A DNA stretch of 64,000 nucleotides from assembly GCA_964019165.1 (NCBI GenBank), contig OZ025283.1, positions 7,287,001 through 7,351,000 on the forward strand. Direction: 5' to 3'. Origin of the DNA: Mastigias papua (taxonomy: Eukaryota > Cnidaria > Scyphozoa > Rhizostomeae > Mastigiidae). Of the stretch, positions 1-64,000 are shown piece by piece (positions within the stretch are counted from its first letter, which is position 1; every line of letters begins with the position of its first letter). Below the pieces are notes generated by a model. The model was not told the origin of the DNA, did no database searches, and worked only from the letters and a program-made list of their open reading frames with translations. Both the position numbers and the translations under genes were made by a program.

Positions 1-197
<197 letters not shown>

Positions 198-214
198 TGA
201 CTTCTCATTTTTAG

Positions 215-20366
<20,152 letters not shown>

Positions 20367-21609
20367 AGTCTACTCTCTTTTCACCTGGATGATCATGTTG
20401 GTTCAAGGTGCAGTATGTATGTAGTCTGAAGGGTTGTATGGTTTAGATCTATACGTGACACGTAACATTTGTAGCACTCATTTGTCAACAAACAGGAATT
20501 GGGACTTGTGTTTGATAACGTCTTACTGTAAAATTAAATATCGTTATGAGGTCGATATAGCGATGAAGAAACTCTAAATGTGATAGACAGTGACGCAGAA
20601 TTATGCCTCCTAAGAGCAGTAATGCTTGATTTCCTCCAATTGCAACTATCAAGGAATTTGTCACAACTATCGTTGTTTATGCCCGTTATAAAGAAGTAGG
20701 AATGTTGTTTTCTGGGTAATAGTTATATTTTACTGTTTTTTACTTTTATTTTGTTCTTATTTTTATCATGGAGTTTATCTATTAAAAGTCAGCAATACCA
20801 GGCAAAAATATAAGGGTTTTTAGAACAAGATAGTGCACGGAGTTTATTGCAACTTTGCTCTAAACAGCTAATGTAGAACATTCTTTGTCGGTATAGATTC
20901 AGTTCCTGGCATAGATGTAGTCTAGGCTTAAGTTGGTATGACTTGTTCGGATGTAACACTGTCTGTATTTTCTTTGTAGAGTTGTATGTCATATTTGACA
21001 TCATCGTTTTTTGTCACCACTGATTTGAAGCAGTTTTCCTAGTACTTTTGAGGATGATGTAGTTATGTTTACATTACTGTTACATGGTCGTCGGACCTTA
21101 GAGCACAATTTTCATTTGTCCTTCGGCAAATAAGAATGTATTGAGATGGCCTAAATTACTAACTAGTGACTGTTGGAGAGAAATGAATCTATTCATGACT
21201 TACAGTACCCTTTTTCTTCTGTTTCTTAGAAGTTTGGGGTGTTAGAAGTATTTAGTTACTAAGTATTTGGTTATGCATGATTAGCATTGTATTTTATCAA
21301 TGAAACTAGAATGCAGCAGGACCTGCAGCTAAATTATGTACACATTTATGTAACAATTAGACATTAGATCCACCTAGAGCTGTGTATATTTTGCAATGCA
21401 ACTTTGTATAGATTTGATTTGTTAACTTCCAATTTTGAACTGAGATCGTATATTGCTCGTTTAGAACATTTGATGATTCGCACTTTTATCCTCGAGCTTT
21501 TGTTTACTTTCTCTTTTGACGACTTTGGTTTGCTACCATGATGGAGGAAGAACATGTTATGATTCGTCAACAGCATACACATGGTATCGTACAAGAAGAT
21601 GAGTCGGTA
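20367..21609 (+). other. Presumed 3' UTR and intergenic DNA after gene A
   Basis: AT-rich, no convincing reading frame. Holds two ATTAAA hexamers that could direct polyadenylation. Confidence 0.5.
20533..20538 (+). promoter_or_regulatory. Candidate poly(A) signal ATTAAA for gene A
   Basis: First common poly(A) variant hexamer after the stop codon, 167 bases downstream; another lies at 20781. Position only, no transcript evidence. Confidence 0.3.
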
Positions 21610-22310
21610 CTTTGTTGTTGTTGTTAGATGTCGTCAAGTCACTGGCGACCTGGGCCATTCTCTAAACAAGTATTCTCCATTCTTTAAATGCATCTAGCGG
21701 TCTTATTCTTCCTGCCTTATCTTCCCTTAATCCGGCTGTAACAAGATTACTTCTAAGCAGCATTTATCCTCGTAATCAAATACGTCAATCAGTCCTTGTG
21801 CATGTAAGTAGATAATTGTAGTGATTAGGGAGTGATTCTTGTCGTAAAGTATGATCAACTCTATTGTTATCTAATGGTTAATCGAAGACCAATACACGGC
21901 TCAGCTGCCCTAGTGCCTGTAAAGCTAATACAATTCAATATGGTCTAACCAATAGAAATTTCTATGGTCTAACCACTATACAGATCATCACGGAGGATGA
22001 CAATGACGACGACAAAGACGATGGTGGCTAGCATATGGTTGGAGACCTCGTGGTGGTGAGCGGCCACAGAGACACTACTCTTAACTTGATAGCGATTCGT
22101 TTTGCAGAGATTCAGAATTGGGGTAGATGTTCATGACCTGTGGTAAACTGTCCAACCAGGCCCCTTCAGTAAAAGTCAATCTCAGCAACTTCAGGCTGCA
22201 GGTCTGATAAGTAGCTGGGGGTAAGAGAGTGGATTGAGTGTAGCCAACCCCATCACCTCTTTAAAACAATTTGAAAGTGACACTGACCTGACGGTAAGCC
22301 TAGGCCCCAT
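21610..22310 (-). mobile_element. Possible retroelement 3' remnant
   Basis: On the minus strand it ends in an ACAACAACAACAAAG tail preceded by GTCGCCAGTGACTTGACGAC, as in LINE or SINE 3' ends. No protein match is visible, so the assignment is tentative. Confidence 0.3.
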
Positions 22311-22565
22311 AATGGAAACAGAAAGATGGATTAGGGACCATCCACATAGTACGTACACAAAAAGTTTACAAATTTTGACTCCCCCTCCCCCTGTACGCAA
22401 GCATACGCTTCTTTGAGAACCCCCTATCTATGTATGTACTTTCGCAACAACCCCCCCCCCTCATTTTTCACCGATATCGTTCAAAGTGGTTTGAACAAGA
22501 AGTAAAACAAGGCAAATAACAAACAATGTTGTTGTCCGTATATTGTGCAGCATATTGTTTGAATA

Positions 22566-22820
22566 CACGTTTTTTATAAGAAAACCACTTTTTCGTCTGA
22601 GCCTCATTTATAAAAAGTTTGATCTTTGTTAACCAAGATTATCATAGCAAAGTTTCGATCTTTGTGAAGGAGCTTGCAATGAACGAGCTAATTTCGATTT
22701 CTGGAACGTGGAAAAGGTGAATTTTGGAGCTTGAGCCTTGTGATTTTCTTAACATTTTCTTAAGATTTGGGCTTTTTGAGCCTCATTGTCTCATAAGCTT
22801 TTACTTATAAAAGCAACGTG
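22566..22820. mobile_element. TA-flanked foldback element, copy b
   Basis: Left end CACGTTTTTTATAAGAAAAC and right end CTTATAAAAGCAACGTG; internal GAGCCTCATT in inverted positions. The right TA has changed to CA. Confidence 0.75.
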
Positions 22821-22983
22821 CAATGTCAGTAAATGTCCCTTCAAGGATATCTCAAAGTTCTAAAAAATGTTCATTCGGTCCTCTGTCACGGTAACTTCTG
22901 AATACATTTCAACGACACTGGGTTCTTCTGCAATGTTGATTTTCATAAAATACTCCCATGTTTGTCCACAGTATTCAGATAGT

Positions 22984-23232
22984 CAGGGACCGCGGAGCAG
23001 TCTGAAAGTGGGGGGGGGCTAAAATTTAGCGAAGCGAGAAAGAATGGGGGACTTTGGCTTGCCCTAGAATTTAAATTGCGCCTCTTAAAATATCAAAGAA
23101 ATGGTTATCTTTGAAAAACTACAGTAATCAATCATTAGCGAATTCTTTTGACCTCTTTAAAACATCATTGTTTATTTTCGAAAAAAGTGGGGGGCTATAG
23201 TTCCCGCAGCCCCCCCTGTTCCGCGGTGCCTG
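22984..23232. mobile_element. 249-bp foldback element with 5-bp target duplication
   Basis: CAGGGACCGCGGA at the left and TCCGCGGTGCCTG at the right (one mismatch), bracketed by ATAGT on both sides. Interior is G-rich then C-rich (long G run near 23010, C run near 23210). Non-coding. Confidence 0.8.
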
Positions 23233-24089
23233 ATAGTGGAATTTCTTGTGGCACAGCATTGCAGCTTCAATGCACCAGTAACTGCAACATTTTGGACAAA
23301 TTCCTCTTTTCACTTTATCCTCATTACCTTTTGCCTGCATCTACTACCCAATCAGATTATAACCAAGGTACAAGGGCTAAATGCAATGAATTGCTATAGA
23401 TGAAAATCAACATTCTACTCTTCAAATTCAGATGCATTCTTGATGTTAGCATATTGGCAATGGTAGACTGTACGCGAATGAAGGTACACTATTGCTAGTG
23501 TGGTATACTGCATGGTGAAATTGCGTGCGTACATATTGCTTGGACCCCCCCCCCCTTGTACGCAAACATACGCTTTTCTCTGAGCCCCCTCCCCCCTTTG
23601 TGCTTACGTACGATGTGGATGGCCTTTAGTGAGGAGTTGATGACGTCATAGATATGCGAAAGAGGCTCACATGGCGGAATTAAACGTTCCTTTTCTACCC
23701 TCCGTTTTCTCTTAGTAAAACCATGCCAAAAGCATCGACAGGCATTTAGAGCGATTCAATGCTGGTAGGCTTCATGCATCCAGTTTTTATTCTGCAGGTT
23801 TGATTTGCTACCGGATCTTGCTGCAATACTCTGTCCGCGCGCAGAAGCTAGATCCGGTACTAACTGAGGCCGCAGGATCATAACTGGATGCTAGAAGCCT
23901 ACCTACAATGAGTCACTCTACATCACTGGCTGACATTGCTCCCCCCTCAAAAAAAAACTTAGAAGACTCATTCCTGCCAGAAAGGAACGATGCATGCAGC
24001 TAGAAGACAGCAGGGCGCAGGCACATCCTCCATGGATATCTCGAACACAAAAAAGTGCTCAAGCGAAACTACTTCTTCGGTGTCCAGCC

Positions 24090-24400
24090 TTTGGAATCAA
24101 GTGCAGAGACTGTTAGAGCATGGCTAGAGTAAAGGCATGGACTGATCATATCAACTTGTTGCATAACGCACAAGATATCAAAATGGGTATTGAAATTGAA
24201 CCATCGGAATCCCTCCTAGCAGGACACAAACTACAATGGACACACACTGGAGCAGCCTCAACAGACTCAACACAGGATATGGACGAGCTGCTGCCCTGAT
24301 GCACAACTGGGGATACGGTGACACCAGTGTTAATCCAAGATGCACCTGCGGTGAATTACAAACTTAGGATCTTCTTGAACGTACTGTACAGTAGACAATA
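24090..24400 (+). pseudogene. LINE reverse-transcriptase C-terminal fragment
   Basis: One frame reads LNRLNTGYGRAAALMHNWGY then a Cys motif CTCGE, the pattern found after the RT domain in non-LTR elements (LNRLRTGHGR-type followed by CxCG). Only the 3' end is present, with stops around it. Confidence 0.55.
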
Positions 24401-25225
24401 TTCTCGTAGCAAACAATGTAGCCTCAGATACAGCACGGTGCTGGGTCAAGAATATCTAAAATGATAGGAGGGATACGATTATAAATACCCGAAGAGACAG
24501 AAACTCTCTTGTTTATGCAATCCCATGTTGAACGCATATTGCCACTAAGATCAAGGAAGCAGGGAAGTTGCTCAAGAATAGAAGCAGAGCGGCCTACATG
24601 TGGATATCAGTCGATAATAAGGTATTCATCATCTTCTGTAATTGGGGCCTTTATGGAGAAGAAGACTGTTACTGATTTGGAATTCCAGCGGGGGGCTTTT
24701 TCGAGAGGGGTAGATTGAGGATTTAAGGTAATATACAGGGAAGCCCCAACCAAGCCCCTGAAAGTTTTTTAATGCTGGGACATCTGAAAACATGTGGCCC
24801 CTCATGAAGTCGGCATGAAATTTCAAGTTGATGCAATCACCACAGACTTATTTCACAACTCCTGGGGCCTTCTCAGGTTTTGGCCGGTTTTGGGGCCCAG
24901 AATCTGCCCCTTTGCTCCACCTCCCAGGCCTAATCTCCTTCGCGTTTTCCAGTTACCTTTAAATACCAAAACGATAGGGCCAACACATGTATTGTGGATT
25001 GGTTTTCCCATAATGAAAAGAACGAAAATAACGAGATAAATGGCGTATTATTGACTATTGATAAATGCATCCATAAGCGCAAGGCCTCTATTGGATGGAT
25101 GCCCCTACAAATATAGTTTCATGATGCATGCACAGGTGCTGCAAGCTGCATTGACGGTAGCTGCATGATCAGCAGTGCACTCAGCATAGTTGGATGTTTG
25201 ATTAGAAAAATTGTTGAATGTAGTC
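24401..25225 (+). other. Presumed upstream region of gene B
   Basis: Lies before the signal-peptide exon. Includes an old copy (about 24685-24735) of the CGAGAGGGG/AATTCGAGGATTTA-type repeat also seen at 43606. No clear TATA box or initiator identified. Confidence 0.4.
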
Positions 25226-59716
<34,491 letters not shown>

Positions 59717-59842
59717 GTACGTATTTGAGTAAACCAATTCTCTTGTTAATATTCCATGTTGTTTATAACGGAGAACTGGTTTATTCTTTTGTTAGTATTC
59801 TCATATGCAAGTGCTCTGAGCATAAAGTACTCTATGTCGGAA

Positions 59843-59868
59843 TATATATATATATATATATATATATA
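59843..59868. repeat. Short (TA)n beside the PLE palindrome
   Basis: TA dinucleotides 22 bases before the left arm of the inverted PLE pair. Confidence 0.9.
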
Positions 59869-59890
59869 TTTCCAAAATTTCTCAATAATC

Positions 59891-60549
59891 TAAAGTCAGA
59901 TATAATTCGAAGAAAAACAACTATGTTTCTAATTTTGCAATACATGTTTCGGATTCATCATCCATCTTCAGTTGCTAAATCTGAGTTGAAATCATTAGAA
60001 CACATATAAGTATACACATTCGATAAAAGAACCATAAACCGTTATGAAGAAAAAACACGAAAGGGGAGTTAGAAACTTAATGAGATATCAAAGTGCTGAA
60101 CCTGTTTATTTAAAATGGGCTTCTCCCAAGAAATGTGCAAAGCCTCTTTGATTTTAAGTTGATGATAGGTACTTGCTGTATCTATAACCGTGAAACAATT
60201 GTCACTGCAAGATTCCCTACATTTATCAGAACCCCTAAGATGTTTAAAGATGTTGGAGTTTTTGTCAGTATGTAAATGCTCACGCACTCGAGTGGACAAA
60301 TGTCGGCTTGTCTCGCCAACGTAAACGGAATCACATCCCGCACAATTAAACTTATAAACTACATTAGAGCGGAGCGTTTTGGGTACAGAATCTTTAACAT
60401 CGATTAAGTTTTTAATTTTAAAAGAAGAAAATACCAGTTTTATTTTTAGATCTTTACAATATCGTTTAACTAAAGTTTGTAGCTTACGTTTGGTGAAATT
60501 AGACCAGGGTAGATATGGTAACTTGAAATAAAGAGTGCAAAGATCAATA
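59891..60549 (-). pseudogene. Penelope-like element 3' end, left inverted arm (minus strand)
   Basis: Reverse complement of 60695-61352 with few differences. Encodes the GIY-YIG segment VYVGETSRHLSTRVREH and SWEKPILNKQ, then a 3' UTR with a hammerhead-like motif. 5'-truncated relative to the right arm. Confidence 0.85.
59931..59981 (-). ncRNA. Hammerhead-ribozyme-like motif, left PLE arm
   Basis: Same structure on the minus strand with a GUA triplet instead of GUC, also allowed by the NUH rule. Shares the extra U before helix II. Confidence 0.52.
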
Positions 60550-60558
60550 TCAGGGTTT

Positions 60559-61174
60559 CAATGAGGATGTTAAGAAGCTCTCTTACACACTCAGAAAGAG
60601 TCAATTTCCTGACGGATTAATACATAAAATAGTAAAAGGGTATCTTGATAACATTAATAAGTCTACTGCTCTTTCTGCTGTTTCTACATCCCCTATTGAT
60701 CTTTGCACTCTTTATTTCAAGTTACCATATCTACCCTGGTCTAATTTCACCAAACGTAAGCTACAAACTTTAGTTAAACGATATTGTAAAGATCTAAAAA
60801 TAAAACTGGTATTTTCTTCTTTTAAAATTAAAAACTTAATCGATGTTAAAGATTCTATACCCAAAACGCTCCGCTCTAATGTAGTTTATAAGTTTAATTG
60901 TGCGGGATGTGATTCCGTTTACGTTGGCGAGACAAGCCGACATTTGTCCACTCGAGTGCGTGAGCATTTACATACTGACAAAAACTCCAACATCTTTAAA
61001 CATCTTAGGGGTTCTGATAAATGTAGGGAATCTTGCAGTGACAATTGTTTCACGGTTATAGATACAGCAAGTACCTATCATCAACTTAAAATCAAAGAGG
61101 CTTTGCACATTTCTTGGGAGAAGCCCATTTTAAATAAACAGGGTCAGCACTTTGATATCTCATTAAGTTTCTAA
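60559..61174 (+). CDS. Penelope-like element C-terminal ORF: GIY-YIG endonuclease, 5'-truncated
   Basis: Open from the spacer through the right arm to a TAA at 61172. Order: KKLSYTLRKSQFPDG (end of RT region), KLPYLPWSNFTKRKLQTLVK, SIPKTLRSNVVYKFNCAGC (CxxC knuckle), VYVGETSRHLSTRVREHLHT (GIY-YIG core with YVGE, R and EH), then KIKEALHISWEKPILNK. In Penelope-like elements this nuclease acts with the RT in retrotransposition. The RT itself is missing, so the copy is not autonomous; the surviving frame has no stops and looks young. No initiator is assigned because it begins mid-protein. Confidence 0.85.
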
Positions 61175-61261
61175 CTCCCCTTTCGTGTTTTTTCTTCATA
61201 ACGGTTTATGGTTCTTTTATCGAATGTGTATACTTATATGTGTTCTAATGATTTCAACTCA

Positions 61262-61312
61262 GATTTAGCAACTGAAGATGGATGATGAATCCGAAACATG
61301 TCTTGCAAAATT
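61262..61312 (+). ncRNA. Hammerhead-ribozyme-like motif, right PLE arm
   Basis: CUGAAGA box (61272-61278), helix II GGAU/AUCC, GAAA (61293-61296), palindromic ACAUGU for helix III (61296-61301) and GUC cleavage triplet ending at 61302. Helix I pairs GCAA (61268-61271) with UUGC (61303-61306), then GAUUU with AAAUU across an A-A mismatch. An extra U at 61279 before helix II departs from the consensus. Activity unknown. Confidence 0.55.
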
Positions 61313-61345
61313 AGAAACATAGTTGTTTTTCTTCGAATTATATCT

Positions 61346-61501
<156 letters not shown>

Positions 61502-61565
61502 CGAGAGGCGATACCTCAACTGCATCTTTTACAACACTAAAGTGCTCGACAATTGAATGGAGCGT

Positions 61566-61724
61566 TATAAGAATAATAATAAAAGCTATACCATACTGTC
61601 ATACGCGACCGTCAGTTTCATGTTTCCAATCTTCAGGCGTATCATATATATATATACGCTTGAAGATTGGAAACATGAAACTGACGGTCGCGTATGACAG
61701 TATGGTATAGCTTTTATTATTATT

Positions 61725-61730
<6 letters not shown>
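61566..61730. repeat. 165-bp near-perfect palindrome
   Basis: Arms of about 75 bp with one mismatch around an AT-rich loop. Each arm contains TTGAAGATTGGAAACATG (or its complement), recalling the GAAGATGG...GAAACATG motif of the neighbouring PLE 3' end. Followed by (TA)n. Confidence 0.85.

Positions 61731-61812
<82 letters not shown>
61731..61812. repeat. (TA)n microsatellite
   Basis: TA array adjoining the 165-bp palindrome. Confidence 0.96.
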
Positions 61813-61820
<8 letters not shown>

Positions 61821-62289
61821 GGTATATCAGAATTCTGATGATACGAAAGCGAAGGGCTGGCCATATTGTGTATATGTAATGAGTTATGTACCCCCGTCAG
61901 GAAAGTATCTGGACACTTTCGAATTTGGTTGCGAATTTTATCAATTGTCCCTAAACTCTACCTGAAGCATCTTCAGCCCATCAGCCTACTTATTAGAAAA
62001 AATTTGAGTGTATCAATGCGAAATTACTTACGAACAGAGGTTAGAAGTTGTGTTTTATCATTATAACGGAAAAAGTATCATAAGCTTTCAAACTTCACTG
62101 GATATCTTATGTCTGCTGCTGTCGACATATTTTCATATATTTCATATTTCACACAGAGTGTTGCCCTTCAGCAGAGCTGATTTTCAAGGGGCCCTTATAA
62201 TAATATAAATTAGAAGTATTAAATGAATTATATTAAAAAAGAAACTTTACCCCATAGTATCAAATTTGAAATTTTAAAATTCTATTTTA

Positions 62290-63130
62290 CAACAGCTAAA
62301 ACGAAAAGAAAAAATGGTTTATTCACTGAATACCCAGCAACGATGCCCGCTTAGACTCAACTGATAGACTGTTCTACAACTTAGCTGCTCTATATGAAAA
62401 GGATTTTTGCCTGTTTGCTGATTTTTTATTGTGCAGTCTCAGATCTGTTGCAGTATTACGGTGGTTGTGGGAAGCTGACTTTGCGGTACGTGGGAAAAGC
62501 CCACATATGTGTTCTGTAGCCAGCTCATATAACGGTTTCCAAACCGTTGTTTTAGTTTCTTCACTTATAAGTTCTTCAATGGTCTTCCATCCAAGGTCTT
62601 AGATAAGTGGTCTGCTAAGGGTTTCATAGCCACTATTTGTTTGAACGTTTTCGCAGCTGTGTAATTTCTATTGAACCACTGCATCCCCAGACAGAGCAAC
62701 AATATCGAAAGTGTGGCTCTACTATACCTCTGTAGAAAACCATTAAGGATTCTATTGGCAGGAAAGACTTAGCATATTTTAAGAAGCCAACAGCTCTTGA
62801 AACGTTATTGGACATTGATTGGATTTTTTCTTTCCAATCAAGAGAGCTATCGATCTGCAAGCCAAAGCGTTTGATTGTTTGGAGCACCTCGAGCTTCCTA
62901 TTGCGAAGTGTTAGGTTCAAATTCTGATTTTGACTTCTGAGTATTTTATGCTTTTGCTTGGCTGAGGCCAGCATGGACTTAGTTTTACCTACATTTAGAG
63001 TGAGTTTGTTGCCTTGTAGCCAATTGTCAAGTTTTCTGAGGTCCTTTTTAATAGTCTAATTCAACTGGGTGATATCAGAGGATGTAGAACACAGATTAGT
63101 ATCATCATTATCGGAAGAAGCCTGTGCGTT
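62290..63130 (-). pseudogene. LINE RT C-terminal fragment, minus strand
   Basis: Minus-strand frames read DDTNLCSTSSDI (RT catalytic region relic), LDNWLQGNKLTLNVGKT, KRFGLQIDSSLDWKEKI, AVGFLKYAKSFLPIESL and EPHFRYCCSVWGC, then RTAKSASHNHRNTATDLRLH and AAKL-NSL. This is the conserved CR1/L2-type C-terminal order, 5'-truncated and with stop codons. Confidence 0.85.
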
Positions 63131-64000
63131 GCAAGCCTTACGCAAGTCAACCTACCTCGAAGTTACGATAATTATTATTATTATTAAAACGTTCTTTATT
63201 GTTGGTATACATTTCAGTCACACACTTTATAGTTACACAGTGACATGCCATAGCAACTAATTAAATCCAACTAAAACTAAAAATCTAACATAATACTTAA
63301 TATACTTAATATATAAAAAAAATTTTATCTACATAGCCTACAATTGCAATGTTCTCCCTTCCGGCCTATTCCAGCCTACTACGATAACATCACCAATGAT
63401 GTCGCGAGAGCTCTTTGCCTTTCTGACCTTGGCAAACTGTTTATACTTCTTATTTCTTCCAAAGTTTTTGCAGGTATCAACATCAGCAGACTTCAGGTAT
63501 TCAGTGACGTGTAAAAGTTTATGGTAGTTCCGTTATTATGATGGTACTATTTCTAACCTCTGTTTGCATTTCAGTTCTTTCGTTTTGATTGTTACCATCT
63601 TGATAAAAACTCATTTATGTAGCGTTTGCTTACTTGTTGATATAGTCAGACTTTTACTAGTAAGTAGGTCGAAAGGCTTAAGATTCTTCAAGTAAAGTGT
63701 AGGGACAATTGATAAGGGGATTTTCATCTGTGCGTACAGATCTATAGATGGGCTATCCAAGACACTTTTAACGGGAGATCGTCTGAGTACGAATTTTGTA
63801 TACCTGCAATGATAGCCAATCCATTGTGAAATATCTCAGTGGAAAATTTGAAATGTTTGAAACATTCTGAAGTTAGATGTCAAGACAATTTTTTGTATCT
63901 AAAATCTCAAGACATGTAGAACCATTTTTGTGACAATCTTTAGAGTTGTCTTTAGTCCACAGAGTTTGTGATAGCAGATTTTGTGAGGCACTCCGTTTGC
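63131..64000 (+). other. Gene B intron 31, distal part to window end
   Basis: After retroelement debris, sequence from about 63690 aligns with 19025-19290 of gene A (CAAGACACTTTTA, GTGATAGCAGATTTTGTGA), so the gene B intron resumes and the next tail exon should follow just past the window. Confidence 0.65.

Larger units (their letters stand above)
22330..23627. repeat. Outer inverted repeat pair around the foldback element
   Basis: GGGACCATCCACATAGTACG near 22332 is answered by CGTACGATGTGGATGG near 23606. Both also contain TACGCAAACATACGCTT-like strings in direct orientation, so this may be two partial copies of one hairpin element rather than a single 1.3-kb unit. Confidence 0.45.

Noticed and set aside
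61833..61856. CTGATGA followed by GAAA, as a further hammerhead core
   Set aside because: Only three bases separate the boxes, so helix II cannot form.

Overview
This is nuclear DNA from an animal, most likely a marine invertebrate such as a sponge or cnidarian; the phylum cannot be settled from the sequence. The evidence is AT-rich DNA, GT-AG introns of 0.1-5.3 kb, animal-type extracellular modules (MAM, SRCR, LDLa, CUB, WSC), long (TA)n arrays, LINE and Penelope-like retroelement debris, and many foldback DNA elements. I see no bacterial-style operon, CRISPR array, tRNA or rRNA.

The window is dominated by two tandem, same-strand paralogues of one multi-domain membrane protein. Gene A (215-20366, 5' end off-window) supplies 21 exons and a stop codon: MAM, CUB-like, CUB, Thr/Pro linker, CUB-like, WSC, one transmembrane helix, then a cytoplasmic tail with PPxY-type motifs. 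Gene B (25226 to 59716, 3' end off-window) has 31 recognisable exons: signal peptide, MAM1, SRCR-like, LDLa, MAM2, LDLa, then the same MAM-CUB-CUB-linker-CUB-WSC-TM-PPxY series as gene A, exon for exon and phase for phase. The last two tail exons of gene B should lie beyond 64000. The exons were assembled by hand from splice signals, phase and comparison of the copies; all join in frame.

The 20.4-25.2 kb interval is intergenic and holds repeat debris. The introns hold almost everything else: (TA)n, (GT)n, (CAT)n and (ACTAT)n arrays; a 1.7-kb minisatellite of 19-bp units resembling splice acceptors; a 21-bp minisatellite; a family of TA-flanked foldback elements, one with a documented empty site in the paralogue; several LINE fragments on both strands; and Penelope-like pieces.

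The most striking non-genic object is a head-to-head inverted pair of Penelope-like (GIY-YIG) 3' ends at 59.9-61.35 kb. Each arm carries a hammerhead-ribozyme-like motif with a CUGANGA box, GAAA, a palindromic helix III and a GUC or GUA cleavage triplet.

The two genes probably encode cell-surface adhesion or scavenger-type receptors whose tails recruit WW-domain proteins such as Nedd4-family ligases. That role is inferred from domain families, not shown by the sequence.
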